DNA of 24,365 nt, taken from the IMG/VR virus record IMGVR_UViG_3300043395_002850, positions 1 to 24,365 of that record. The stretch is one strand, 5' to 3'. How positions within the stretch are numbered: the stretch's first letter is position 1; each line of letters begins with the position of its first letter. The stretch is from a virus. This document shows positions 6,756 through 13,406 of the stretch, one piece after another. Position numbers and translations under genes: made by a program. The notes under the pieces are model-generated. The model searched no databases and was not told the DNA's origin. It saw only the letters and a program-made list of their open reading frames with translations.

Positions 6756-6886
6756 GGCAGGATCCAACTCACGATCAAGATGACTGTCCATGCAATCAAG
6801 ACTGCAACAAAGGAAACAAGAAGGAAAAGGCCGAGCGGATCATTCGCTAAGAAGTCCGGGAGGAAGGCAATCAAGGGGGCTGTCAT
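6752..6886 (-). CDS. Tiny single-span membrane protein
   Basis: 44 residues: MTAPLIAFLPDFLANDPLG, then a hydrophobic helix LFLLVSFVAVLIAWTVILIV and SWILP. The stop TGA lies in the ATGA junction with the next gene. It is the first reading frame after the terminator-like hairpin that follows the annealing-protein gene. No SD is visible. Function unknown; the overlap and the clean membrane helix support it as a real gene. Confidence 0.55.
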   Translation of the reverse strand: MTAPLIAFLPDFLANDPLGLFLLVSFVAVLIAWTVILIVSWILP

Positions 6887-6910
6887 TGTCAGAGAGGCAA
6901 ATGGCTCCAG

Positions 6911-6933
6911 CAAAGGCCCGCGCAAAGCGGGCC
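6911..6933 (-). terminator. Hairpin after the annealing-protein gene
   Basis: Read on the minus strand, GGCCCGC-TTTGC-GCGGGCC is a perfect 7-bp stem with a 5-base loop followed by TTTGCT. It lies 10 bases after the stop of the 6944-7894 gene. The T tract is short, so it may only attenuate read-through into the downstream small genes. Confidence 0.5.
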
Positions 6934-6943
6934 GCTGCTAGAT

Positions 6944-7894
6944 CTATGGCTTTTTTGCTACGAATGCCTTCATGGCTTCTGCCATTGCTTCGGCATTGTC
7001 ACAGGCACGAACAAGATCAATCTCCTTGGTCATATCTGCTTTGGTGATCACCATTTGTTCTTCTTTAGCCCAGACCGTCATCATGGCTGCTGCCACATTG
7101 CCGAACTGCTGCCACGTCTTCACTTCAGTGGCACGAGATAGACCAATGGCTTCCAGGGCAGCTTTACCAAGGGCCATGCTGTTCTTCTGGTCGGCATAGC
7201 CAAACGGATTGGCTTTGCAGATGGTTGTCAGAGCAGTTTTGGCATCGAAGGCGGTTGCATCATCGGCGGTAGTAGCTGCCGTTGCTCCAGAAGGTTCAGG
7301 AGCTGGTGCAGTTGCCGCTGGCGCCTTGCTTGCCCGCGTAGTTTGCTTCGGAGCCTCCTGTTGCAACGAGAGTTTGGGTGGGGCTTTTTCATCTTCTTTA
7401 GGAATGTCTTCTCCTGCATAAAGACGCAGACCGAGACCAGTGAATGTGGCAATGGCTTTTACTGCAGCACGCTGGCAGTTGTCACTAATGGCGCGACCAT
7501 CCAGCTCCTTAATGGAATTGTGCTTCCTGTCCATGATCGGGAAGATCAATGCAACAGTGCGACGGCAGCCATCAGTGAGATAGGGGCGCAGGTAGTAAGC
7601 ACCGGGGGTGCCAAACACCACTTCGCCAATGGTCTTCTCTTCAAAGGCCACAAAAAGCGTCGGGAAATGCTCCTTTAAATAGCGATAGGCAAACGGCCAG
7701 GACAAGTAGGACAGGCCCTTGTAATCCTTCTCAATGTGTGGGCCAATGTCTGGAGTGTCATACGCTGCCTTAAAGGCTTCAGCGCTGATCTCAAGGGGGG
7801 CAAACAGACCGTTGTAACGATCCATCATTGCTTGCTGGGCTGGGTCTTGCATGGAAGAAAGGATGTCGGGAGTGTAAACAGGCAGGGAAATCAC
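6944..7894 (-). CDS. DUF1071-type single-strand annealing protein (Rad52/Sak-like)
   Basis: 316 residues. Residues about 55-165 match the DUF1071 type of phage annealing proteins: KDYKGLSYLSWPFAYRYLKE, FVAFEE, a strand pair AYYLRPYLTDGCRRTVALIF, PIMDRKHNSIKEL, then SDNCQRAAVKAIATFTGLGLRLYAGED. A low-complexity Ala/Pro/Thr linker (about 170-215) leads to a helical C-terminal domain (about 217-316) likely to bind partners such as SSB. The protein should anneal complementary single strands made by the exonuclease encoded 1.3 kb downstream. Assignment to the Rad52/Erf/Sak superfamily follows published grouping of DUF1071, recalled rather than searched. It overlaps the upstream gene by ATGA. Confidence 0.75.
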   Translation of the reverse strand: MISLPVYTPDILSSMQDPAQQAMMDRYNGLFAPLEISAEAFKAAYDTPDIGPHIEKDYKGLSYLSWPFAYRYLKEHFPTLFVAFEEKTIGEVVFGTPGAYYLRPYLTDGCRRTVALIFPIMDRKHNSIKELDGRAISDNCQRAAVKAIATFTGLGLRLYAGEDIPKEDEKAPPKLSLQQEAPKQTTRASKAPAATAPAPEPSGATAATTADDATAFDAKTALTTICKANPFGYADQKNSMALGKAALEAIGLSRATEVKTWQQFGNVAAAMMTVWAKEEQMVITKADMTKEIDLVRACDNAEAMAEAMKAFVAKKP

Positions 7895-8154
7895 GATGCC
7901 ATCACGGGAATGTTTTCATATTCGCCATACATAATGACGAACAGCATGCTCATCTCAGCGCCTTCGTTTTTGGTGACGAGGCTTTTGCCGGGAAGCGGCC
8001 AATCTGCTACAGCGCGAATGTCTGTAGGATTTTCGTAATACTTCGGATCAAAGCCCTCAGTAAGAGCCCCTTCTTCCCAAAGAAGCTTCACTTCTTCATC
8101 GCCATGCTCAAGAAGAAATTCTTCGCAGGCAAGTTTAAGCTCAGAGACTTTCAT
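7891..8154 (-). CDS. Hypothetical acidic protein upstream of annealing protein
   Basis: 87 residues from the ATG at 8154 (18 in-frame codons further upstream overlap the previous gene and look unlike protein). It is acidic and helical at the N-terminus (MKVSELKLACEEFLLEHGDEE), followed by LLWEEGALTEGFDPKYYENP and a hydrophobic strand MSMLFVIMYGEYE. It overlaps the ribbon-helix-helix gene by 14 bases and the annealing gene by ATGA, so the three are one coupled unit. Family unknown. Confidence 0.6.
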   Translation of the reverse strand: MKVSELKLACEEFLLEHGDEEVKLLWEEGALTEGFDPKYYENPTDIRAVADWPLPGKSLVTKNEGAEMSMLFVIMYGEYENIPVMAS

Positions 8155-8380
8155 CAAAAGAGGAATCAAGGGACACGGAATAGTCTTCGATGAGATCGAA
8201 GGCGCCATTAGCCAAGGTGGCGCTACCTTCCCAGATGGGCGTGGAGCGGACTAGACGTTCAAGCGTCTCACTTAAAGACAAACGCGCCTCATGGGCAATG
8301 TTGCCGAGATGCGTATATGCAGTGTCCGTGAGGCTTAAATGCCGCCCTTTCTTTGGTTCAGCGTGAACGTTGGCAGTCAT
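8141..8380 (-). CDS. Ribbon-helix-helix (CopG/Arc-like) DNA-binding protein
   Basis: 79 residues. Residues 12-48 have the ribbon-helix-helix pattern: a basic strand GRHLSLTDT, helix AYTHLGNIAHEA, a turn with RLS, and helix LSETLERLVRS. The rest is an acidic tail (LIEDYSVSLDSSFDESL). It is the first gene of the long minus-strand block and faces the divergent primase-helicase gene, the classic place for an autoregulator of the intergenic control region. This regulatory role is inference. No SD precedes its ATG; instead the leader contains CCACCCTCC. Confidence 0.65.
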   Translation of the reverse strand: MTANVHAEPKKGRHLSLTDTAYTHLGNIAHEARLSLSETLERLVRSTPIWEGSATLANGAFDLIEDYSVSLDSSFDESL

Positions 8381-8562
8381 TTAGGAGGGTGGTCGAGAGG
8401 GGAAATCATGGACAACGTGTACAGACTAGCCATAAATTTCAGCTTGGCATCCCAAAATTCATCGTTTGTCATTATGTTTTGTAAACACTGCCATTAGTTT
8501 TGCTTATCGACCTACCACTCCCGAAATTCCCTGCTACAACAGGACTCACACCTCCCTCTGTT
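8381..8562. promoter_or_regulatory. Divergent intergenic control region
   Basis: This 182-base gap separates the minus-strand recombination block from the plus-strand replication gene, so promoters in both directions are expected. I could not find a pair of -35/-10 hexamers in either direction convincing enough to place. A TTTACA is seen on the minus strand (near 8487) and AT-rich stretches at 8430-8500. The first 21 codons of the open primase frame (from a TTG at 8500) fall here and are judged noncoding. Confidence 0.4.
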
Positions 8563-10542
8563 ATGGCATTCTCCATCCTGGACCACATTGAGAAGCTGGA
8601 AGCCAGCGATCATCCAGGGAAATATATGTGCCCCGCATGCGGAGGTAACGATCTTTCTATTAATACTGCCAACGGCGCCTACAACTGCTTTAACGACGAT
8701 TCCGCCAAGCACCGTGCCGAAATTCGCAACATCATTGCACCGCTTGATCGCTGGGAGCGCCCTCTTCGCGAACCACAAGCTTACACTTTCGCCTACAAAA
8801 ATCGCCAAGGCGAAACAACCATTAACGTACATCGTGATGATGCAAGTGGCAAGAAGACTATCAAGCAAAGCTATCCTTCGGTGCCGCAAGGTGCTCATCA
8901 ACGTAAAGCATATATTGACGAAATAAGAAGCAGCGTTCTCCCCTATCGCTTCGACGAAGCTTTAACGGCTTCTCAAGTGACGGGACTTCCAATCTTCATC
9001 GTTGAAGGCGAACTCACTTGTGATCGCCTCTGGGAAATCGGCATTCCTTCTATCACCTTCCTTGGTGGCAGCGGTCAATACCGCGCCAATGGTGACTATT
9101 CGTTGCTGTTTCGTGGCAAGAAGATTGTCCTATGTCCTGATCGCGACGAGCCCGGCGTGGCGCTCATGCGCGAAGTGGCTTCTGACAATCCAGGGGCACA
9201 ATGGCTCTACGCAGATCCCGGCAATTTTGAATGGGACAGTTTGCCTCAGAATGGAGGCTATGACCTCGCGGATTGGTTAGATGATGGTGCCGATCAAGAA
9301 CTAATTCTTTCTTCCATTGTCTCCAAAGATCGCCATGAAGGTAAAGATGGCCTTCCTTCTTACGAGGAGATTATTGGCACCTTTGAGCGAATGGTTGGCC
9401 TTTTCGATAATGATTCTCGCATTGCTTATGAAGCAGCAAACTGGCTGGAAAACCATGGCGTAAAGATGAGCCAGGCCAATGTCGATAAGATGATCGACGA
9501 AGCAAAGGCTCGTTTATTCGGCAAGGAAGAAATTGAAACTATTGATGTGTTGCAACTGATTGATGATGATTCCGTTCGTGAATGGTTAATTGCTGGCATT
9601 GTTCCGCTCGGTAGCGTCACTCTTCTTGCTGCACAAGGCGGCACTGGCAAAACATCTCTTGTCTACAACTGGGCGCTGGGTGTTGCCACTGGCTCCTCAT
9701 GGTCTGGTCGCCGTTGTCTCCCCGGCAAATGCCTTCTCATCTCTGCTGACGAACCATTGTCAGACACTAAAGAGAAGCTTTCCATCATTGGTTACCAAGA
9801 AGCCAACATTAAGCCTGGCATGATTTCCTTCTGGGAAACCTGGCGCTTTGCTCACATCCAACAGTTAGAACGTTTCATTAAAAAGCACCGTCCAGTGTTG
9901 GTAGTCATCGATTCGCTTACTGCCTGTTTTGCTGGCATGAACGTTGATCTTATCAAAAGCAATGCTGGTGATTCGCTCTATGCATTGCGGGACATGGCCA
10001 ATGTCTACAAATGCTCCATCGTTATTCTCCACCACTTAAACCGTCAAGGCGGGCTTCGTGATAGCTCTAGTTTTGTTGACAACGTGAGCGAAGTTGTGAA
10101 GCTTTACCGTCAAGAAGGGAATTTTGATCAAAACCAGTTCATCCTTGAATGGGTGAAGAGTCGGAGTGGCCTGGCAGGAAAACACGTTTTGAAGCGCAAT
10201 GCCGTCAATTACGGCTGGGACTACGCTGGCCCTCTCGGCAATTCCATTGCTGAGTTGGATCGCGTGGCGAACTATGTGAACATGCGTCCGCACGAGCGTT
10301 TCAGCAAACAGCAAGTGTCGCTGGGGACTGGCATGAATGAGAATGTCACCACTGGCAAGTTGCTTGAGATGGCGCGTCGCCAAGGCTTGATTACCAGCAG
10401 CTTCATTGTTGGCCCGCACGATGAACGCACGCGCATGTACCACTCATGGGATTATCAGGGGCCTGATTTGGATTTCACTTCTCCCAATGCGCCCATAGAA
10501 AGCATCCCCCATAAAGAGGATGCTGATCACGATTTTTTCTAA
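8563..10542 (+). CDS. Primase-helicase (zinc finger, TOPRIM, RecA-fold ATPase)
   Basis: 659 residues from the ATG at 8563. N-terminal zinc-binding part CPACGG ... YNCFN (Cys23, Cys26, Cys42). TOPRIM-like domain with IVEGE (146-150) and CPDRDEPG (191-198), where the acidic residues bind metal for primer synthesis. RecA-fold helicase with Walker A AAQGGTGKTSL (356-366), Walker B VLVVIDS (445-451) and the sensor-like ILHHLNRQGG (488-497), as in RepA/AAA_25 helicases. The C-terminus (about 570-630) looks like a winged helix (FSKQQVSLGTGMNENV, KLLEMARRQGLIT). It would unwind and prime at the fork. No DNA polymerase gene is in the window. It starts an otherwise plus-strand half of the window. Confidence 0.9.
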   Translation: MAFSILDHIEKLEASDHPGKYMCPACGGNDLSINTANGAYNCFNDDSAKHRAEIRNIIAPLDRWERPLREPQAYTFAYKNRQGETTINVHRDDASGKKTIKQSYPSVPQGAHQRKAYIDEIRSSVLPYRFDEALTASQVTGLPIFIVEGELTCDRLWEIGIPSITFLGGSGQYRANGDYSLLFRGKKIVLCPDRDEPGVALMREVASDNPGAQWLYADPGNFEWDSLPQNGGYDLADWLDDGADQELILSSIVSKDRHEGKDGLPSYEEIIGTFERMVGLFDNDSRIAYEAANWLENHGVKMSQANVDKMIDEAKARLFGKEEIETIDVLQLIDDDSVREWLIAGIVPLGSVTLLAAQGGTGKTSLVYNWALGVATGSSWSGRRCLPGKCLLISADEPLSDTKEKLSIIGYQEANIKPGMISFWETWRFAHIQQLERFIKKHRPVLVVIDSLTACFAGMNVDLIKSNAGDSLYALRDMANVYKCSIVILHHLNRQGGLRDSSSFVDNVSEVVKLYRQEGNFDQNQFILEWVKSRSGLAGKHVLKRNAVNYGWDYAGPLGNSIAELDRVANYVNMRPHERFSKQQVSLGTGMNENVTTGKLLEMARRQGLITSSFIVGPHDERTRMYHSWDYQGPDLDFTSPNAPIESIPHKEDADHDFF

Positions 10543-10546
10543 CCTC

Positions 10547-10606
10547 GCAATAGGAGGGAGGCTCTATTGCACAGCCTCCCTGCCGCTTACCGTAGCGAGC
10601 GGCTTT
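10547..10606 (+). promoter_or_regulatory. Overlapping alternative hairpins after the primase-helicase gene
   Basis: GCAATAG (10547-10553) pairs with CTATTGC (10564-10570). The bases between and after them form a competing stem, GGGAGGCT (10556-10563) with AGCCTCCC (10573-10580). The two cannot form together. A third hairpin, GCCGCT/AGCGGC (10582-10603), follows with TTT. This is the layout of an attenuator or a processed 3' end. Confidence 0.5.
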
Positions 10607-10654
10607 CAATAGTTTAGCCTTTTGTTTACGATGGAGGAAAGAATATCTTGAGCC

Positions 10655-10792
10655 ATGAAAATTATTTGGGACAATAGCGAGAGCGCGGCGCCTGTAGCGC
10701 CGCTTGTTCTTGCGACAGAAGCTGAAATTGAACGCTTCTTTGCTGAGATGAAAGCAGAGATCGCAGCAGAAGAAGACGATGAGGAAGAATGA
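10655..10792 (+). CDS. Small acidic-tailed protein
   Basis: 45 residues: MKIIWDNSESAAPVAPLVLA, then an acidic helix ATEAEIERFFAEMKAEIAA ending EEDDEEE. Such acidic tails occur on phage early proteins that mimic DNA or bind host proteins; that is inference. GGAGG lies about 16 bases before the ATG, further than ideal. A clean intrinsic terminator begins 4 bases after the stop, making this a complete one-gene unit downstream of the alternative hairpins. Confidence 0.55.
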   Translation: MKIIWDNSESAAPVAPLVLATEAEIERFFAEMKAEIAAEEDDEEE

Positions 10793-10796
10793 GCGA

Positions 10797-10818
10797 GCGG
10801 CCTGAGGGCCGCTTTTTT
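10797..10818 (+). terminator. Intrinsic terminator
   Basis: Perfect stem GCGGCC / GGCCGC with loop TGAG and six T residues directly after. It follows the 45-residue ORF by 4 bases and is the strongest terminator in this part of the window. Confidence 0.8.
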
Positions 10819-11159
10819 ATGCTGTGACGCTTTTGCGATTGGCTCTCTTGTCAAAATTTGGTGGCCGTGCATAGAGTGGTTACGGAAAGTCCCGAGCGCA
10901 CCTAAAAATCCAGTGCTCGGCTCTCCAGCCTCCTCAGGCATGGCCACCAGCCAGAGCGGAGCCCCCACAGGGCGGAGCGTTCAGTCCAGCAGGCCAAGAT
11001 TCCCTAAAAAGAACAAAAGCCTGCACAAGACCAAACACTCCCGCGATGCCGCTCAATCCAGAGTGGAGCCCCCAAAGGGCGAAACGTTCAAGACATAAGG
11101 CAAACAAGCCTTCATTGAACAAAACTCTCCTTAGCATTGCAAAGGAATTTTCCTGAACA
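10819..11159 (+). other. Noncoding, structured region with direct repeats
   Basis: No convincing gene. A long-range stem GGTGGCC (10860-10866) / GGCCACC (10942-10948) encloses a hairpin CCGAGCGCAC ... GTGCTCGG (about 10892-10920) and a small GCCT/AGGC hairpin (10928-10939), a three-way-junction-like layout. Two imperfect 36-base direct repeats follow at 10951-10986 and 11058-11093, each carrying GAGCCCCCA-A-AGGGC and then CG-TTCA. They are 107 bases apart, not a multiple of three. A basic 52-codon frame at 10940-11098 crosses this and is judged unlikely. Confidence 0.5.
10848..10875 (+). promoter_or_regulatory. Sigma70-like promoter
   Basis: TTGTCA (10848-10853), 16 bases, CATAGA (10870-10875). 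The -10 form resembles CATAGT of the promoter at 13844. It would start a transcript near 10882 through the structured region to the gene at 11160. Confidence 0.4.
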
Positions 11160-11399
11160 ATGCTTAACGCTCCACGAGCAGTCGATCACCTGCCATTGCT
11201 AGAACATAACGGCGTAGAAATTTTGCCAATTGTTCACTATGGCTTTTCTTCTCCAAAGAAAGGGCCGCAACCAGCGGCCCGTACTATTTATGGAGCGCGT
11301 GACAATAATGGAGAGCGCCATTGGCGCTCTAGCTTGCATGAAATCGAAAAGCTAATTGACAATGGCTTTGCCATTGCAGAAGAAAGCAATGCAGAATGA
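11160..11399 (+). CDS. Hypothetical protein
   Basis: 79 residues: MLNAPRAVDHLPLLEHNGVE, strand ILPIVHYGF, basic loop SSPKKGPQPAARTIYGARD, and a C-terminal helix LHEIEKLIDNGFAIAEES. The segment PKKGPQPAART is encoded by a perfect GGGCCGC/GCGGCCC palindrome found also near 19210 and 19491. It reads like the small single-domain early proteins of phages. No SD; a pyrimidine-poor leader with TTTTCCTG precedes the ATG. It overlaps the next start by 11 bases. Not recognised. Confidence 0.55.
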   Translation: MLNAPRAVDHLPLLEHNGVEILPIVHYGFSSPKKGPQPAARTIYGARDNNGERHWRSSLHEIEKLIDNGFAIAEESNAE

Positions 11400-11607
11400 A
11401 TTTTGCGAAAGCCCTAAGTCCTGCATGGCAGTTGCTTATCGCCGCGAAACAGGCGAAGAGCTAGTGGCTGCTGGCCTTGATGCTGCCTATGCAGAGCTGG
11501 TGGATAGCTTCCAGCATGAAATGGAAGAATTTGTTAGGAAGTATTGCCCCAAACGATTAACTGACTTCGATCAGCTCATGGAACAAGCCTTTTGGCAATA
11601 TCATTAG
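11389..11607 (+). CDS. Hypothetical helical protein
   Basis: 72 residues from the ATG at 11389; an ATG at 11425 giving 60 residues is an alternative, and the frame is open 11 codons further upstream. Contents: MQNEFCESPKSCMAVAYRRE, helices ELVAAGLDAAYAELVDSF and HEMEEFVRKYC, then LTDFDQLMEQAFWQYH. It overlaps the end of the 11160 gene. A strong terminator follows 11 bases after its stop, closing this unit. Family unknown. Confidence 0.55.
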   Translation: MQNEFCESPKSCMAVAYRRETGEELVAAGLDAAYAELVDSFQHEMEEFVRKYCPKRLTDFDQLMEQAFWQYH

Positions 11608-11618
11608 AAAGCTGGAAC

Positions 11619-11640
11619 GGGGCGCTTGGGCGCCCCTTTT
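11619..11640 (+). terminator. Intrinsic terminator
   Basis: Stem GGGGCG / CGCCCC with loop CTTGGG and a TTTT tail. The next ATG (11644) lies only 3 bases beyond it, so the following gene must be read through or have its own start within the hairpin. Confidence 0.7.
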
Positions 11641-11643
11641 GAT

Positions 11644-11820
11644 ATGACGATTTTCCCTGCATCGCCGGAAGAAGAACTTTCGCAAGAAGAATGGCAAGAA
11701 TTATGCAGCTTGAAAGAAGCTATTGATGGTTATCCAGCAAGCATTGCAACTGCAAAAATGGAACGCTTTACAGAATTGTTTGTTCGCTCTCTCCATGGAA
11801 AAGGAGATACAATTCGTTAG
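11644..11820 (+). CDS. Hypothetical acidic protein
   Basis: 58 residues from the ATG at 11644: MTIFPASPEEELSQEEWQEL, helix CSLKEAIDGYPASIA, TAKMERFTELFVRSLHGKGD. The frame extends 6 codons upstream into the terminator and that part is excluded. No SD. The terminator-to-start distance of 3 bases means its mRNA would begin with the hairpin if transcribed by read-through. Not recognised. Confidence 0.5.
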   Translation: MTIFPASPEEELSQEEWQELCSLKEAIDGYPASIATAKMERFTELFVRSLHGKGDTIR

Positions 11821-11836
11821 AGAATAGAGCTGTGTA

Positions 11837-12586
11837 ATGGCTAAGCCTGAGATTGATTTTGAAACGCCAGAAGAAGAGCTTGAATATGCTGCCAATGCAT
11901 TGAAAAAAGCAGGCGTAAGCCTTACGCAGTTTGAAGCAGTAAGAGAAACCGAAGTAAATGGCGGGCGTGGCTCTGCTGGTTATTCCAAGGAAATGCTTGG
12001 TCTTAGGCGATGGATGGTGCAAGAGCTTCTTGCTGCAAAGATGAGCAATCGTCAAATTGCAAATGTTCTAAAGCTAAGCAAAGAAACAGTTAATGGAGAT
12101 AGGCATCACAATAGGCAACTATATACTGAAGAAATTCTCAAGAATCAAGACGTGCATCGAGCACGTCTTCTAAAGGAGCAAATGGATTTGAAAGACCTGG
12201 CTCTTGATAGTTTTGAGAAGAGCAAAAGGAAGCGCGTGATAACAATGATGGAAGGCGGTGACGATGGAAGCAAAGAAATGATCAAAATTGAAGAAAGTGC
12301 TGGCGACGCATCGTTTCTCAATGTGGCAAAGAATAGCCTTGTTGAACAGGCCAAACTTCTTGGTCTCAACGAAATCAAACAAGAATCACAGCAAGACAAT
12401 TCCTACAGGAAATTCCTCAAAGATCTTTCCACTACCATTGCAAAAGAAAAAGAAGCTAATGCCACTGAAGAACGCAGGAAGAATTCCTTGCCTGCATCAG
12501 CAGAAGTGAGCTTCGATGCAGAACCAGAAAAAGAGGAATGGCCTGAAGCCATTCCTTTACAAACAATTAATAAAGACGACTATTGA
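11837..12586 (+). CDS. HTH DNA-binding protein, terminase-small-subunit-like
   Basis: 249 residues. A helix-turn-helix lies at about 55-90: LRRWMVQELLAAKMSNRQIANVLKLSKETVNGD. A charged helical middle follows (RARLLKEQMDLKDLALDSFEKSKRKR). NSLVEQAKLLGLNEIKQ near residue 165 resembles the end of many terminase small subunits and related HTH proteins. The C-terminal 70 residues are acidic and low-complexity. No terminase large subunit is nearby, so it may instead be an early regulator; both are open. Its stop overlaps a TTGACA promoter hexamer at 12583. Confidence 0.55.
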   Translation: MAKPEIDFETPEEELEYAANALKKAGVSLTQFEAVRETEVNGGRGSAGYSKEMLGLRRWMVQELLAAKMSNRQIANVLKLSKETVNGDRHHNRQLYTEEILKNQDVHRARLLKEQMDLKDLALDSFEKSKRKRVITMMEGGDDGSKEMIKIEESAGDASFLNVAKNSLVEQAKLLGLNEIKQESQQDNSYRKFLKDLSTTIAKEKEANATEERRKNSLPASAEVSFDAEPEKEEWPEAIPLQTINKDDY

Positions 12587-12611
12587 CAAGCGTCGCTAGC
12601 GTGGGCACACT
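12583..12611 (+). promoter_or_regulatory. Promoter with TTGACA and a motif shared with 15368
   Basis: TTGACA (12583-12588), 17 bases, CACACT (12606-12611), continuing into GTC. Aligned with the region at 15368 the two share TTGACAA-CGT, GGG and ACTGTC at nearly equal spacing. The -10 is weak on its own; the shared pattern is the better evidence. Confidence 0.5.
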
Positions 12612-12631
12612 GTCATTGCTGCCCTCTTCTC

Positions 12632-13063
12632 TTGTCTGATTTTACGTTCTCCACTGCCGAAGCCTTCCTGCGAGAGGCTGCTGCAGCCAAGCAAAGCAAG
12701 CGTGATGCCATCTCCGCTTCCATTGCTCCCCACTTGGCTGACCATGGCACTGTAGGTATTCCCCCGAAGCTTCATAAGAGCATTGAAAAGCTTCTAGAGC
12801 GCTATGGCGATGAGACCTACCGGCAAGTGGCGCTGTTCGCTCTTGGCAAGTGGTTTGAAGCCCATACGGAAGCAGCAGAAGATCTGTTCGCCACTGGTCA
12901 GATGCCAGAAGCAGTGGCGTGCATGATGGATGCCACCCGCATTTCTGACTCTCTCCATCTCATCTGTGAAGTGGGCAGTCTCGGCGGTGATCAAGATTGG
13001 AAAATTATGCTAGAGAAAGAACTCTCGCAAGCCATTCTTGAGCACATTGAGGAAGACTTATGA
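12632..13063 (+). CDS. Hypothetical helical protein (TTG start)
   Basis: 143 residues from a TTG at 12632; there is no nearby ATG, and the protein begins plausibly (MSDFTFSTAEAFLREAAAAK). It is almost wholly helical with SIAPHLADHGTVGIPPKLHK, YRQVALFALGKWFEAHTEAAEDLF, MPEAVACMMDATRISD and a C-terminal acidic helix. A promoter (TTGACA at 12583) is placed about 20-50 bases upstream, giving a short pyrimidine-rich leader (CCCTCTTCTC). Its stop overlaps the next ATG as ATGA. Not recognised. Confidence 0.6.
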   Translation: MSDFTFSTAEAFLREAAAAKQSKRDAISASIAPHLADHGTVGIPPKLHKSIEKLLERYGDETYRQVALFALGKWFEAHTEAAEDLFATGQMPEAVACMMDATRISDSLHLICEVGSLGGDQDWKIMLEKELSQAILEHIEEDL

Positions 13064-13236
13064 CACCTTGCCGCACCTTCAAAATTACCACTTCTGAAGG
13101 TAAAACTATTGCTCTGGGCGCAATGTCACCCAAGCAAGCTGAACATTTTATGCTTGCAATGCGCCCTGACATCAAAATTGCAATGATTGAAGAGATTAAG
13201 CCTCTTCCTGAACCTCCTGCTGATCAATGGGAATGA
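13060..13236 (+). CDS. Small hypothetical protein, ATGA-coupled
   Basis: 58 residues: MTPCRTFKITTSEGKTIALG, AMSPKQAEHFMLAMRPDIK, then AMIEEIKPLPEPPADQWE. Two short strands, a helix and a Pro-rich acidic tail. It starts in the ATGA overlap with the preceding gene and ends in the ATGA overlap with the next, so it is the middle of a coupled three-gene set. The double overlap is the main evidence, as the ORF is short. Family unknown. Confidence 0.6.
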   Translation: MTPCRTFKITTSEGKTIALGAMSPKQAEHFMLAMRPDIKIAMIEEIKPLPEPPADQWE

Positions 13237-13400
13237 ATGATTTCATTGGGCTAATTTGCACCAGCGATTGGGGAACAATGTGGTTCGGCCCACTTTCTAT
13301 TAGCTGGCAGAACAGCATGGGCATGTATTCCCTGCTTCCTCGCCGTGAATGGGGCAATACGCTTATCATCTTCCAAGATCGTGAATTCCTTCTCCATTGA
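13233..13400 (+). CDS. Small Trp-rich hypothetical protein, ATGA-coupled
   Basis: 55 residues: MNDFIGLICTSDWGTMWFG, PLSISWQNSMGMYSLLPRRE, WGNTLIIFQDREFLLH. It has four Trp and a beta-rich pattern. The start lies in an ATGA overlap with the 13060 gene. The next gene starts 7 bases after its stop. Not recognised; supported by the overlap and protein-like composition. Confidence 0.55.
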   Translation: MNDFIGLICTSDWGTMWFGPLSISWQNSMGMYSLLPRREWGNTLIIFQDREFLLH

Positions 13401-13406
13401 TTTTTC

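Noticed and set aside
7209-7421. Plus-strand ORF over the annealing-protein linker
   Set aside because: Antisense shadow of the Ala/Pro/Thr linker; low complexity.
8500-8562. TTG start extending the primase-helicase by 21 residues
   Set aside because: The added residues are Pro-rich and unlike the family; the ATG at 8563 begins right before the zinc-binding part.
10870-10915. RNase P RNA or glutamine-riboswitch-like RNA
   Set aside because: Only short resemblances (GGAAAGTCC, CGTTCA) were seen; the rest of either consensus is absent.
11058-11094. Hammerhead ribozyme
   Set aside because: CGAAAC and a GCCC/GGGC stem are present, but the required CUGANGA element is missing and the first repeat copy has CGGAGC instead.
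10940-11098. Basic 52-codon ORF (MATSQSGAPTG...)
   Set aside because: It crosses hairpins and two out-of-frame direct repeats, has no SD or coupling, and its low-complexity Ser/Lys/Pro content looks noncoding. Not excluded completely.
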